From: Prorocentrum cordatum
Taxonomy: Eukaryota > Sar > Dinophyceae > Prorocentrales > Prorocentraceae
Assembly: GCA_963575745.1 (NCBI GenBank)
Contig: CAUYUJ010014760.1
Coordinates: 612,245 to 676,244 of the forward strand
Length of the DNA: 64,000 nt
Reading direction: 5' to 3'
This document shows, in pieces, positions 20,621 through 31,254 of this stretch. The translations under genes and the position numbers were made by a program. Under the pieces are notes generated by a model. The model did not search any database. It was not told the DNA's origin and saw only the letters and a list, made by a program, of their open reading frames with translations. Numbering within the stretch: position 1 is the stretch's first letter; every line of letters begins with the position of its first letter.

Positions 20621-21300
20621 CTGATCTCGCGGTTGTATATTAGACTCCTGTGGCAATGCCTTTCAAGAGGATCCCGCTGTAGCGGTGTCCAATGGACTCC
20701 GAGTGTAACGCCCTCCAATGGGCTCCCTTGCACAACGGTTTCCCATCGGATTCCTTTTTGTAACGCCTTCTGGTAAGATGCCCATCGCAGCGTTTTCCAA
20801 GCGGATTTCAAATTGCAGCGCTTTCCGATAGAACCCTCGCGTCGACCTGCCTGCGAGCTTGCCATAGGCCTAAACATAACGCATACATAGCCTATGCACA
20901 GGCCTATGCTAAGCCTGAACGCAGCCTATGCGCAAGCTTATGGTAGGCCTGCGGTAAGGCTGCGGAAGGCCTGCGCGAGCAGATGTAACGGCTTCCAACT
21001 GGATTCCGAGCGCAACGCCTTCCAACAATATCCCCTTGCAGCGATTTCCAATAGGGTTCCTAGCGTAGCGCCTTCCAATAAAACAAAATAGTTATGGCTT
21101 CCGATCAGATTCCAAGCGCAGCGCCTTCCAATAGGAACGCTTCGTATGGGTCCCAAACTAGATTTCATTCGTCACGCCTTCCAATACACCTCCGACGTAG
21201 CAGTTCCCAATTGGATTCCCAGCGCAACGCTTTCCAACAGGATCTCGTCGTAGTGGTTCCCAATTGGACTCCTCATGCAGCAACTTCCTATACGACCCGA
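20530..21300 (+). repeat. TTCCAATTGGAT tandem/dispersed repeat, copy 1
   Basis: Half-units of about 27 bp alternate as GTAACGCCTTCCAATAGGAT and GTAATGGTTTCCAATTGGAT with CCC or TCC ends. They give a loose 50-55-bp period with strong divergence. Each contains TTCCAATTGGA-type partial palindromes. The same family recurs at 25.9 and 28.5-29.4 kb. Confidence 0.85.
20870..20975 (+). repeat. TAGGCCTATGCATAGGC-type palindromic repeats, copy 1
   Basis: Short overlapping palindromes based on AGGCCT, GCATAGGCC and CATATG. A further block occurs at 21308-21380. They accompany the TTCCAAT repeat here and at 29.4-30.0 kb, so the two form a composite. Confidence 0.8.
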
Positions 21301-21307
21301 GTGTAGC

Positions 21308-21380
21308 CCTGTCCATAGGCCTACCATATGCTGACGCATAGCCTCTGCATAGGCCTGCGGCAGGCCTATGGTGATACTAC
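21308..21380 (+). repeat. TAGGCCTA palindromic repeats, second block
   Basis: ATAGGCCTACCATATG and CATAGGCCTGCGGCAGGCCT show the same palindromic half-sites as the block at 20.87-20.97 kb. Confidence 0.75.
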
Positions 21381-21640
21381 AGCGAGGCCATGGACGGCCT
21401 GTGCGGGCCGTCGCGATGGTGCTAAATTCAAACCCTGTGGTTCAGCTTTCTCACAAGCCAATACGATTCCCTGGTAGCGGTTTCCGAAAGAGCGCTTTCT
21501 GTGAGCGCTTGGAGGGGGGTGCGCTTGGAACCGGACCCCCCCCATCCTCCCTCCTCCCCTACTTTTCCTCCCTCCCTTTCCTCGGGAAGGCGCCGGCGTC
21601 GGCTGGCGGCGACGGCGCCAGCGTCTCTTGGGGCCTCTCT
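21381..21640. other. Spacer with no recognised feature
   Basis: Mixed GC-rich sequence with a C-rich run near 21535-21545. No gene or repeat family recognised. Confidence 0.5.
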
Positions 21641-23015
21641 GAGGTGGTGGTGGTGGTGGGCTGTGGTGGTGGTGGTGGAAGGGGTGGTTGTGGTGGTGTG
21701 GTGCTTGGTGGTGGTTGTGCTGGTGGTTGTGGTGGTTGTGGTGGTGGCGGTGGTGGTGGTGGTGGTGGTGGCGTGGTGGCTTGTGGTGGTGATGGTGGTA
21801 GTTGTTGTGGTGGGTTGTGGTGGTGGGTTGTGGTGACGGTGCTGGTGTGGTTGCTTGTCCTGGTGATTGTGGTGGCGGTGACGGTTGTGGCGCGGGGTGA
21901 GTTGCGGTGGGGGTGGTGCTGGTATGTAGTGGCGGTGGGTCGTGGTGTTTGTGGTGGTGGTTTCGTTGTGTTGGTGGTTATGGTGGTGGGTGGCGGTGTG
22001 GTGGTAGTGGTGGTGATAGTTTTTGTGGTGTGGTGGTTTGTGGTGGGGGTGGTGGTGGGTTGTGGGGGCGGTGGTGGCGGTGTCGGTGGTGCTTGTGGTG
22101 CGTGGTGGTTTGTTGTGTTGGTGGTGGTGGCGGTGATGGTGGTGGTGGCAGTATGTAGTAGTTGTGGAAGTGGTGGTTGTAGCGGTGGCGGTGGTGGTGG
22201 CGTGGTGATTTGTGGTGGCGGTGGTAGGGTGTTTGTGTAGTGGTTCGTGGTGGTGGTGGCGTGGTGGTTTGTGGCGGTGTTTGAGGTGGTGGGTTATGGC
22301 GGTGATAGTGGGTGGAAGTGGTTGTGGCTTTTGTGGTAGTGGTGTGGTGGATTGTGGTGGTGGTAGTAGCGGTGGTGGATTGTTGTGGCGGTGGTCGTTT
22401 GTCGTGGTGGTGGTGGCTGTGGTGGTGGTGTTTGTGTGGTGGTTTGTGTCGGCGGTGGTGGGTTATGGTGGTGCTTGTGGTGGTGGTGGTGCTGGTGGTG
22501 GTGGTGGCGTGGTGGTTTGTAGTGGTGGTGGTGGTGCTGGTGCTGGTGCTTGTGGTGGTGGTGCTGGTGGTGGTGGTGGGTGATTAAATGGCGGCGGCGG
22601 TGGTGGTGGCGGCGGTGGTTGTGGTCATTGTGGCGGTGTGGTGGTACGTGGTGGTGGTGGGTTGTGCTGGTGGTGGATTGTGGTGGCGGTGGTGGTTGTG
22701 ATGGTGGTGTGGTGGTACGTGGTGGTACGTGGACGTGGTGGTGGTGGTAGTGCTGGTGGTTGTTGTGGTTGTGGTGGTGGAGGCGGTGGTGGTGGCGTTG
22801 TGGGTTGCGGTGGTGGTGGTTGTTGTGGTGGGTTGTGGTGGTGGGTTGTGGTGGCGGTGGTGGCGTGGTGGTTTATGGTGGCGGTTGTGGTGGTGGATTG
22901 TGGTTTGGTGTGGTGATGGTGGCGGTTCTGGTGGTGGTGGTGGTGTAGTGGCTTGTGGTGGTGGTGGCGGTGGCGGTGCTGGTGGTGGCGGTGGTGGCGT
23001 GGTTGTGATGTTGGT
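21641..23015 (+). repeat. 1.4-kb GTG/GGT trinucleotide satellite-like tract
   Basis: Almost all sequence is GTG, GGT and TGG triplets broken by TTG, GCG and CTT. Open frames on both strands (Val/Gly/Trp/Cys-rich or His/Thr/Pro-rich) are artefacts of the repeat. On the minus strand it is ACC-rich. Copy-to-copy drift implies an old expansion. Confidence 0.97.
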
Positions 23016-23330
23016 GGGGTTGGCGGGGGTGGTGTGGACTTCGAGTCTTCCCGCCATATTGTGTTTGGTTTGGGTCGCAGTTCTACTGGATGCCTCGCGG
23101 GGTCTCGACATAAGGTTCTCGGGGGCATGTGGGAAGCAAGGGCGACGGCTCCTGGGCGCCTCTTGGACGTCTTCTGGAACATCCCAAGGGCCCCTGGTGT
23201 TTTTTTCGGCAGCGAGGGTTCGATAAAGCGATTTGTATTTTCCCGCTGTGGCGTCTGGGCTCTCTCTGGTCACCGTCGCTGAAATTTTGCCGTTGGCGCT
23301 GCCGGCCGCCGTCAACAAAGGCGCCAGCGC
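23016..23330. other. Unassigned GC-rich spacer
   Basis: No recognisable coding or RNA feature. A minus-strand frame reads into Ala/Arg-rich sequence without domains. Confidence 0.5.
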
Positions 23331-23590
23331 CGGCGCCGAGGGGCGAGGGGAGGGGTTCGAACCCCCCCCGCGCCGGGAAGCCTGAAGAGAAAAGATCGGG
23401 GGAGTTAGAATCCCTACTCCTTTTTCCGGGGGGGGGGTTGAACAAGCCCCCCCCCTGGGAAGGGCGCGCGGCCCACATTGCAACCAAAGCGGCCACTGTA
23501 CAACCATATGGGGCACGACTTGACAACCGGCATGGTTGTCCCAAAAAGGCACGTTACAACCGGGAAGGCCACTTTATAACCAGGCGAGAA
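23331..23590 (+). repeat. Left inverted arm: GGTTCGAACCCCC plus CAACC units
   Basis: GGGGTTCGAACCCCCC, a CCGGGGGGGGGTTGAAC-type block and TGGGAAGG are followed by repeated units ending ACAACC, such as GCCACTGTACAACC, CTTGACAACC and CGTTACAACC. The same ingredients occur in reverse complement at 25.6-25.9 kb, so the 2-kb interval between them is flanked by inverted arms. Confidence 0.65.
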
Positions 23591-24229
23591 AACGCACATG
23601 AGCGACACATATTCTTCAATTTCCGAAATTTCCGTGAGCCCACTCAAGGGAGACACTTCGTTCTCTGGAGCGCACTATATAAAAACCCGGCGGGTATTCT
23701 TGTGGGTTCTCATTCGAAACGCCGGTAGCCGTCTTTGGGGAATTCCATCAGAAACATATTGGCGAACACGAAAGATATCGCATTGGAATACAATCGTAAT
23801 CCTTCCTTTTCGATCCATACGGGCACACTACTGGGATCCCACCAAGGCCTAACTGCAACTCAGCAAAAAACTGCCCTATTTGACTCATGTTGTGCCCCGA
23901 TTGGCGTCCTGCTGCTATCCTTGTGGTATCAAACAAGAACTATTGGAACCCGATTGAGATCCAATCGAGATCCTCCCGCTGCAGGCTGGTGACAGGCCTG
24001 GGCGGTTAAGTATTGTTTGCTTCGCAGCCATGCCCTAAATCTATATCTTTGCTTGGGCCCCGTAACCTCTGCAAAAAAAAATCCTGCTTCTTCAGGAAAT
24101 AAAAAACAATCCGCGCTCGCCGCAAAACAAAAAAAACAAAACAAAAAAAAAAAAAAAAAAAAAAAAAAACACGCCCCCCCCTCAAACAAAAAAAAAAAAA
24201 AAAAAACACGCGCGCCCCCAAGGGCGTCC
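23591..24229. other. Interior of inverted-arm structure, left part; A-rich tract
   Basis: More AT-rich than its surroundings. It contains A-rich runs at 24120-24170 and 24188-24206 with only scattered C. No gene recognised. Protein-like text is absent in all frames. Confidence 0.6.
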
Positions 24230-25215
24230 AAATGTGACCAAGAAGTCGCTGACAACATTGCAGCAAATACAAGTGGATTCGTTTTGCATAATAAGCATAT
24301 GTTGCCCTTGCGCCCCATCGTTTGCAACGACGCAACCGTATGTTTTCGCATGTGCGGAAGCACGCGCACCCAGGAAAGCGGAAATATGACCATGCTATCA
24401 TGTGTACTTGTCTAGCCAATACACGTGGATTGAAAAAATGTTCCTTGAATCGGGAACCATGATTGCCATCGCGCCGCGTCGTCTGCCTAGAGCAAAACAC
24501 GCATGGTTTCATAATTGCGGAAGCATGCGCACCCAGGAGGGCGAACATGTTGCCAAGCAGTCGTGGCAAAGATCTAGCCGACACATGTGGATTTCAATGT
24601 GTGCTTGGTTTCACAAACAACTACTTTAGTCCTCGCGCCTCATCGTTTGGCAACAGCAGAACAATATGTTTTCGCATTCGCGGCCGCATGCGTACCCTGG
24701 CAAGCGGAACTGTGGAAACAAAATCGATGGCAACATTCTATCCAATACATGTGGATCTCAAATTGCTGCCGTTGTGTCAAAGACCATGTTTGCCCTCGCA
24801 CCTCATCGTCTGATCATCACGAAAACGGATTCCATTCGCAATCGTGAGCACGCGTGCCCAAGATGGCGGGAAAGTTGCCAAGAAAACAATGGTAACATTC
24901 GAGGCACTACGTGTGAATCCTCAATTGTTTTTGGTATCGCAGGCAACTTTCGCCCTCGCGTTTCCGCCGTCTGTCAACAGCAAAACCGCATGTTGCCGCA
25001 TTCGCGGAAGCACGCGTACCTACCCAGGACGGCAAAAATGTGGCCAAGAAACCATTTGTAAAACTCGAGCCACAAAATGTGGAACAACAAATTGTGTTTT
25101 GCATCGTGGGCCGTAATTGTCCTCGCGCCCCATCGTCTGGCAATCGCAAAACCCCATGTTTGCGCAATTGCAGAAGCATGCGTAACCAGGAGGGCGGAAA
25201 GTGCCCAAGATATGG
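24230..25215 (+). repeat. Diverged 163-bp tandem repeat, about six copies
   Basis: The anchor motif CACGCGTACCCAGGAGGGCG recurs in variant form near 24363, 24527, 24689, 24850, 25012 and 25179, giving a period of about 162-167 bp. Other conserved blocks within each unit are TTCGCCCTCGCGCCCCATCG, TCTGGCAATCGCAAAACC and CCAATACACGTGGATT. Copies are strongly diverged. Open frames on the plus strand follow the unit but contain no known domain. Confidence 0.88.
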
Positions 25216-25279
25216 TTGGGTATATGATAACCAATGCTTGCGGATTTCAAGTCGGATTGGTTCGGCATCGCAAGTAGTT

Positions 25280-25595
25280 GATGTTCTCGTTTTGCAGAGC
25301 CTTCAGATCGCTCCGGCGCCCAGATGCCTCTGCAAAACGCCTGGGCGCTCAGAACCGTCTGCTCAGCGCCCAGGCGCTCAGAAGCCTCTACATGGCGCTC
25401 AGGCGCCCACAAACTTCTGCAGAACGTTCAGGCGCTCGGGAGACTCAGCGGCGCGCTCCGGCGCTCAGCTGCCCCTGCGAAGCGCTCAGGCGCTCAGAAG
25501 CCGCTGAAAAACGCTCAGGCGCCCAGAAGCCTCTGCAGAGCGTTCATGCGTTCAGGCACTCAGAAGCCCCTGCAGAGCGCGCCCGCATGCTTCTA
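25280..25595 (+). repeat. GGCGCTCAGAAGCCTCTGC minisatellite
   Basis: Imperfect units of about 25-40 bp share GCGCTCAGGCGCTCAGAAGC and CCTCTGCAGAGCG. AGCGCTC-like elements give local self-complementarity. No gene. Confidence 0.85.
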
Positions 25596-25604
25596 AAGGC
25601 TGGG

Positions 25605-25890
25605 TGTAAGGTGGCTGTTCTGGTTGCAAAGAGCCCCGTCTGGGTTGTAGTCGTTCTGGTTGTAAAGTGGGCTTTTCTGGTTGTACAGAAGTCGTTATCA
25701 CAGGAAAACCAAGGAATTCGATCGCTCGCTGGTTGTAGAGTGACCTGTCGCGGTTGTAAAGTGTCGCTCGGGTTGTAAAGATACCGAATCTCCCCGGGAA
25801 GGGGGGGGCAGGTGGGGTTGGAGGGAAGGGGGCCCCCCTTGGTTCTGATCGACGGCGCCGAATGTTGGCCCCCCCCCGGTTCGAAAGGCG
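25605..25890 (-). repeat. Right inverted arm: GGTTGTAAAGTG units
   Basis: Units GGTTGTAAAGTGGGCTTTTC, GGTTGTAGAGTGACC and GGTTGTAAAGTGTCGC are followed by TCTCCCCGGGAAGG and G/C runs, then CCGGTTCGAAAGG. This is the reverse-complement counterpart of the arm at 23.33-23.59 kb. Confidence 0.65.
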
Positions 25891-25894
25891 CCGC

Positions 25895-26035
25895 CGTCCA
25901 ATAGGCCTTTCGAAGCGGTTCCCAATTGGATTACAAACGCAACGCCTTACACTGAGATCCCGTTGCAACTGGTTTCAAGTGGACTCCTAGTGTCACGCCT
26001 TCCAAGAGGATCCCGTTGTACCAGTTTCCAATTCT
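25895..26035 (+). repeat. TTCCAATTGGAT repeat, copy 2
   Basis: About 140 bp of the same half-units as at 20.5 kb, for example GCGGTTCCCAATTGGATTAC and CGCCTTCCAAGAGGATCCCG. Confidence 0.85.
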
Positions 26036-26935
26036 TCACGCTTCACGTGGTGCGTGATGGTGGGCGGCCCCGAGTCTCGCGGGGAAGTGCGGACGCGGCG
26101 GGCAGGGTCGGACCATGGTGGCCGTCGGTTCTCGTGCCTGCTTCAGCGCAGCTCCCCCCTGGTCGCCCACCCATTTGCAAGGTTGCACACTTGCTTGGGC
26201 ACGCGCCACACCTGCCCCGGGAGGTTCAGCCAACTCTGTGTACTTGGGGAATAGCCCGTCCCTCGGTCCTGTTGGCGTACTTCAGGCGGCAGCACCACCA
26301 TCAGTGCAGCACCCCTCTGGATTCCCCTGCCTCGCTGGCGATGCTCACCGCGCTAGTCTGGCCTTCTCCTCTCACCCCCCGGCCTGACGCCGTGCCGCTG
26401 CACACGGGCCCGGCTCGCGGTCGTCCTGGTTTCCCACATGCACTGTCTGGTGGACCTGCGGGTGTTGGATCGCCACGGAGTGGTGCAGCCCTTCGCAGCA
26501 GCAGCACCACCCCAGGCCCAAGCACTGTTGGGTGGACTGGCGGGTGTTGAAATCGCCACGGAGTGGTTCAGCCTTTGCAGCAGCTGCAGCACCCCAGGCT
26601 CACATACCAGCTTCCGGCAGGTTGCGTTGCACCACGTTCCGCGACAGCTCAGCCCCCCTGGCTTGCAGTTGTCTAAGGCGGTTGGAGCCTGGCGCCCCAC
26701 TGGCGACTCTCTCCTCGGGCCTCGCGCTTGCCCCCACCCAGAATGACGGACTCGGTTGCTCAGGTACACGTCTTGTCACTGTGTGGGCCGTGCCTCATGG
26801 CAGGCATCGAATTCCTCGACATTGTGTCCAGTGCAGGTGCTCGAACTTCCCAAGATGCCCCCCGCCGTCAGTCCCCCCACTGCCTCGCGGTGCTTTGTGA
26901 GTGGGCTGGTCGGCTTGTGCGCCTCTTGTAGCTAA
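26036..26935. other. No recognisable gene; one ~100-bp direct duplication
   Basis: The block containing GGTGTTGGATCGCCACGGAG (about 26461) is repeated as GGTGTTGAAATCGCCACGG (about 26542), with CAGCAGC-rich sequence between. Frames over it are long on both strands, but no domain is recognised. Confidence 0.5.
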
Positions 26936-26939
26936 TTAG

Positions 26940-27310
26940 TCTTGCCCGTTGGCCCGGACACCCTGCCCGCCGCCTGCCTCTTCGCTTGCGGCCGCGACCG
27001 AAAAAGTATCCACACCAGGCCGCGTGAGACTCCGGCCCATCGGCTTTAGTTTAATTCGTCTTTGCGCGGCCCGCTCTGACTCGACTCGCCGCTGGCGCTC
27101 TCGCCTGCGGTCGCTGACTAAAACAATCCCCACCAGCTCAGCCTCCCTCGGCGGCAGCCTCGGCAACCGTGAATGCGTCCGCTGGGCAATTAGGCTTCGC
27201 CCGTAGGCGGGGTTGACTTTTGACGCCGCCGGCGCCTTCGCCTGCGGCTGCGACGAACAGAAATCCCCACCAGCCCATTCTGAAGCCCTGCCCATGAGAG
27301 CTGACGGGAA
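26940..27310 (+). repeat. ~110-bp diverged repeat ending AATCCCCACCAGC
   Basis: Three blocks share TTCGCCTGCGGCTGCGAC-like sequence followed by AAAGTATCCACACCAGG, AAACAATCCCCACCAGC and AGAAATCCCCACCAGC. The last, read on the minus strand as GGGCTGGTGGGGATTT, resembles the start of the 33-bp dispersed motif at 32.2 and 53.4 kb. Confidence 0.65.
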
Positions 27311-27379
27311 AAGGGACGAAGAGACCCATCTAGGGAAACAAAGCGAGCAACCAGGGTGAACCGAGAGATCTCTGGGGGC

Positions 27380-27574
27380 AAGGGGGGGGCCTTGGAAGGC
27401 CTCTTCGGGCCGTCCCTGGGGGCCGCGTGGTGGCGAGGGGAAGAGAAGGAGGAGCAGGAGGAGGATAAGGACGAGGAGGAATAGGAGGGCTCGGACGCGG
27501 ATGAGGACGAGGAGGACGAGGACTAGGATGAAGACGACGCGGACGAAGGCTCAACCATCTGGAGGTAGTATTGC

Positions 27575-27614
<40 letters not shown>

Positions 27615-28465
27615 CTCTGGGAAGCTTGGGGGCCCTCTTGGAACCCTCTTGGTAACCATGGAAGGCTTCTTGGGATCATCTTGGAAGCCATCGATTACAG
27701 GATGGGGGGGTCCCCAACTCAGCTCCCCCCCCAGGAGCCCGCAAACCGCTTCTTGGGACTCTCTTGGAGCGCTCTTGGAGCGGTCTCGGGGCCGTTTGGA
27801 GCATCTTGGGAGCCATCTTGAGCAAACTTGGGCTATCTGAGCCATCTTGGAAGTAATTTTGGGCTCGCTGAGGCCGCTCGGGGGCCTCTCGGGGCCGTCT
27901 TGGGGCCATCTTGGAACCCTCTTGGGGCCCAAGAGGGGCTGTTTCGGGGCTCTCTTGGGAGCCCTGGAGCGCCTCTTGGGGCCATCTTCGAGGCTACCGA
28001 TCAAAGGAGGGGGGGTCCCGACCTCGGTCCCCCCTTGGGGCCCTGAAAACCGCATCTTGGGGAGCTCATGGAGCCCTCTTGGGGCGATCTTGGGCGTTCT
28101 TGGGGCCGTCTTAGGGGCATATTGGGCCCCTCTTGGGGCCTTCTTGGGCCATCTTGAGGCCCCCAAAGCGCATCGGAAGCAAAACGGCGAGAAGGCAATC
28201 ATCTCCCGATCGAGGTCCCCCCTCGGGGGCCACGATCCTGGTGAAAAGTTCAAAAATTTGCCCTCCCAAGGGCCGATAAAGGAACCTCCGGCCACCCGCG
28301 ATTCGCGACCGCCGCCGAAATAGGCCAGGGGAGGGGGGAAGAGGACGGGTAAACCCCTCCCCAAAGGGGAAGAGGTTTTTGTTTGTGGAAGAGGAAAGAA
28401 AGACATCGTTAGACCACCTGCGCCCAGAGGGCTGGTGGAGTTAGATTCATATAGTGAAATCGCCC
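27380..28465 (-). mobile_element. RepC composite repeat, copy 1 (inverted)
   Basis: Read on the minus strand it starts at about 28.46 kb with CCACCAGCCCTCTGGGCG, then CCCCTTTGGGGAGGGGTTTA, then an interior with CGCCGTTTTGCTTCCGATGC. A GGCCCCAAGA-type array follows (28.15-27.65 kb), interrupted by TTTGATCGG-type blocks, then CAGCAGCAG and CCTCCTCG triplet tracts (27.6-27.43 kb). The same order occurs at 31.26-32.1 kb on the plus strand and partly at 52.07-52.83 kb. No coding function is seen. Confidence 0.72.
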
Positions 28466-28499
28466 CAAAAGATGCCCTTGGAACGGTCTCCCCTTGGAT

Positions 28500-29380
28500 T
28501 CCCATTGGCACCCTTATAATAAGATGCCGCTGCAATGGGGTCCAAGTGGATTCCTAGTGTAACGCCTTCCGCCTTCAAATGAGATCCCGTCGTAATAGAG
28601 GCTTCCAACAAAAATCCCGTGTTGTTGTTTTCACAGAATTTCCTAGTGGAACGCCTCCCAACCTGATCCCATCGCAGTGCTTCCGAAATGGATTCCTAGC
28701 GTAACGCCTTCCAACTGGATCCCTTTGCAATGGTGTCCAATCGGGTTCCTAAGTGAGTCCTGCTGTAACGCCTTCGAATAGGATCCAACTGTAGTGGTGC
28801 CAATTTGGATTCTTAAGGGCAACGCGTTCCAATAGGACCCCGTCGTAACGGTTTCCAGTTGAATTCCGGTTGTAACGCGTTCCAACAAAAGCCATGTTGT
28901 AATGGTTTACAAACGGATTCCTGATGCAGCGCCTTCCAACAGGCTCCCCTCGTAGTGGTTTCCAAATCGATTCTTGCTGCAGCGCCTTCCAAAGGGGATC
29001 GAGTTGCAACGGTGCTCAGTAGCATTCCTATTTGGCCACCTTCCAGTAAGATCCTTTCGTATCGGTTTATAACATTGGGTTCCTGTTCCAACGCTTACCA
29101 TTCATGTCCCAACGTAATGGTTTCCAATCCATGTCCTAGTGTAACGCCTTCCGATTTGATCCCTTCGTACTGGCTTCCATTCGGAATCCTGTTGTAACAT
29201 TTTCCAATACGATCCCATTATGATGGTTTCCAATAGGACTTCTAGTGCAACGCCTTCCAATAGGATGCCTTTGTAATGGTGTCCAGAAGGCTTCCAAAGT
29301 GTAACCGATTCAGATAGGGATCGCTTTGTAATAGCTTCCACTTGAAGTTGGATTGCAACGCCTTCCAATAGGACTCCAAT
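28500..29380 (+). repeat. TTCCAATTGGAT repeat array, copy 3
   Basis: About 16 diverged units of 50-55 bp, each with CGCCTTCCAATAGGATCCC-like and GTAATGGTTTCCAATTGGAT-like halves. This is the longest array of this family in the window. TAGGCCTA repeats follow immediately. Confidence 0.9.
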
Positions 29381-30030
29381 AGTGGCTGACCATACGCCTA
29401 CCGGAGGCCCAATCATCGCCAATGCATAGACCTGCGGTAGGTCTGGCTATTGCCTATGCATAGGCCCATGGTAGACCAGTGGTAAACTTATGGCAGAATT
29501 ATAGTAGGTCTATGGTAGGTCTATGGTAAGCCGATGGTAGGTCTACGCTTACATTAATCAATTACCTCTACTCGGGCAGTGTAGACTACGGGTAGGCATA
29601 CAGCAGGATGGTTGGCCTATGCTTAGACCACTGGTAGGCCCGTGATAGGCCTATGCGCAGGCGATTGGTAGGCCGACAGTAGGCCTACGCATAGCCTATG
29701 TATAAGACTGTCGTAGGCCTATGCGTAGTTAGCCCTGTGGTAGGCCTATGCGTAGGCTTATGCATGGGTTGCGCATAAACCGACCATGGGCATATGCATA
29801 GCCTATGCACAGGCCTATGGTAGGCCAACCATAGGCTTACCGTAGGTCTGCCATAGACCTGTGACAAACCCGCTCTGGTCCTACCCATAACCTATCGTAG
29901 GCCTACCATTGACCCACCTTGACCCTACCATAAGTATACGGTGAACCCCTAAGTAGCTGGCAGGTAGAATTACAATAGGCCTGTGCATAACCTATGCATA
30001 CGTTTATTACGATATGGTGAATTACGCATA
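29381..30030 (+). repeat. TAGGCCTATGCATAGGCC palindrome-rich array
   Basis: Dozens of near-palindromic pieces such as TAGGCCTATGCGTAGGC, CCTATGCATAGG and GGTAGGCCTACGCATAGCC. The array is unusually rich in AGGCCT and CATATG sites. Such sequence can extrude hairpins. No gene. Confidence 0.9.
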
Positions 30031-30039
30031 GGCTATGAC

Positions 30040-30290
30040 CGGGATCCTTGATTGCCCGAGTCGGGTGCGGGCACGCCATGCGGACTCTGTCGCTGGGGCC
30101 TTCGGTGGAGCTCCCTATGGTGCCACGAAGCGTGTAAGGGGTGTGCCAGAACAGAGACAGGCGGAGGGCAAGGAGGAGGACGGCGGAGGAGGAGGAGGAG
30201 GAGGAGGAGGAGGAGAGGAGAGGAGAGGAGGAGGAGAGAATGAGTACGCGGGGCGCTGCCACTCAAAATCTACTTGGCACGTGACACCAA
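30040..30290 (+). repeat. RepA, copy 3 (one monomer plus purine tract)
   Basis: One 89-bp monomer (GCCTTCGGTGGAGCTCCCTA at about 30098) is followed by AGGAGGAGG (30170-30235) and GTACGCGGGGCGCTGCCACT. After that it diverges from the terminal block seen at 6.05 kb, so the right terminus is missing. Confidence 0.75.
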
Positions 30291-31254
30291 CGCGCGCAAA
30301 AACGACAGCAGCGACGACGACGACGACACGAGCGACAACGACGACGACGACGACGACGACGACGGACGAAGAACGACGATAACAACATCGACGACGATGA
30401 CGACATCGACGACGACGACGACGACAGCAATGACGACAATGTCGACGATGACGCCCGCCAACCCGCCCGCCCAACCGACCGACCACCCGCCCGAGCGCCT
30501 GCCCGCCCGCCCGTCCGCGCACGCGCCCGCTCGCGCGCCCGCTCGCCCAAGCAAACGTCAGCTGCGCGCCCCCACGCGCGCACCCGCCCGCCCCGCCCGT
30601 CCGCCTGGTCGCCAGCCCGCCCGCTCGCGCGCCCGCTCGCCCTCCGTCCCCCTCCTCCCTCACTCTCTCCCCCGAGGCAGCCACCAAACCGTGTCCGGGC
30701 GATCAGGCGCGGGGCACGAAAACTCCGCCCCTTCACCCTCTCCCTGCTCCACTAAGCCGACGATGTCCTTCCTCTTCACCTTCCGCATTCAGCAAACCTT
30801 TCCACCACTGATTTCCTCACCCCAGGGAGTCCTGAGAATCGACATTCTCCTCCGCCTCCTCCTCCTCCTCCTCCTCCTCCTCATCATCATGGTCTTCGTC
30901 CGCCCACCCCCTCCCCATCAGGATGTATACCCTGAAACCCAGCATCAATCATTTTGGCGTTAGCGCAATCGCGCCGCAATGCGTCGCTCTGAATTGCACT
31001 GCGTTCCTCTTCCTCCTTCCGCCCCCCATCCTCCCCCTCCTCGTTTGTCCTCCACCTCTCCTCCTCACTCCTCTCCGTCCTCCTCGTCCTCCTTCCGATC
31101 CTCCCACCTCCCCCTCCTCGCTCCTCCTCATCACTCATCGACCTCCTCGCTTGTCCTCCCACGCCTCCCAACCTGCTGGGTTAGGCGAACCGCTTGGTGG
31201 TACAAGCATAAGAAAACGCTGACATGCCAGACAGAAGAACTATGCGATACCGAT
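30291..31254. repeat. Low-complexity region: ACG/CGA, GCCCGC and CTCCTC tracts
   Basis: ACGACGACG at 30300-30450, CCCGCCCG/GCGCGCCC at 30450-30640, CTCCTCCTC at 30850-30885 and C/T-rich sequence at 31.0-31.15 kb. Open frames are composition artefacts. Confidence 0.85.

Noticed and set aside
21368-22240. A Val/Gly-rich 290-codon open frame resembling a glycine-rich cell wall protein
   Set aside because: It is produced by the GTG tract; the composition changes with the repeat and no signal peptide is visible.
23340-23365. GGGGTTCGAACCCC resembling a tRNA T-arm
   Set aside because: No D-arm consensus or acceptor stem could be found at a suitable distance upstream, and the motif recurs as part of the inverted arms.
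23665-23685. ACTATATAAAAACC as a TATA box
   Set aside because: No gene follows it, and dinoflagellate core promoters generally do not use a canonical TATA box; composition alone explains it in an AT-richer patch.
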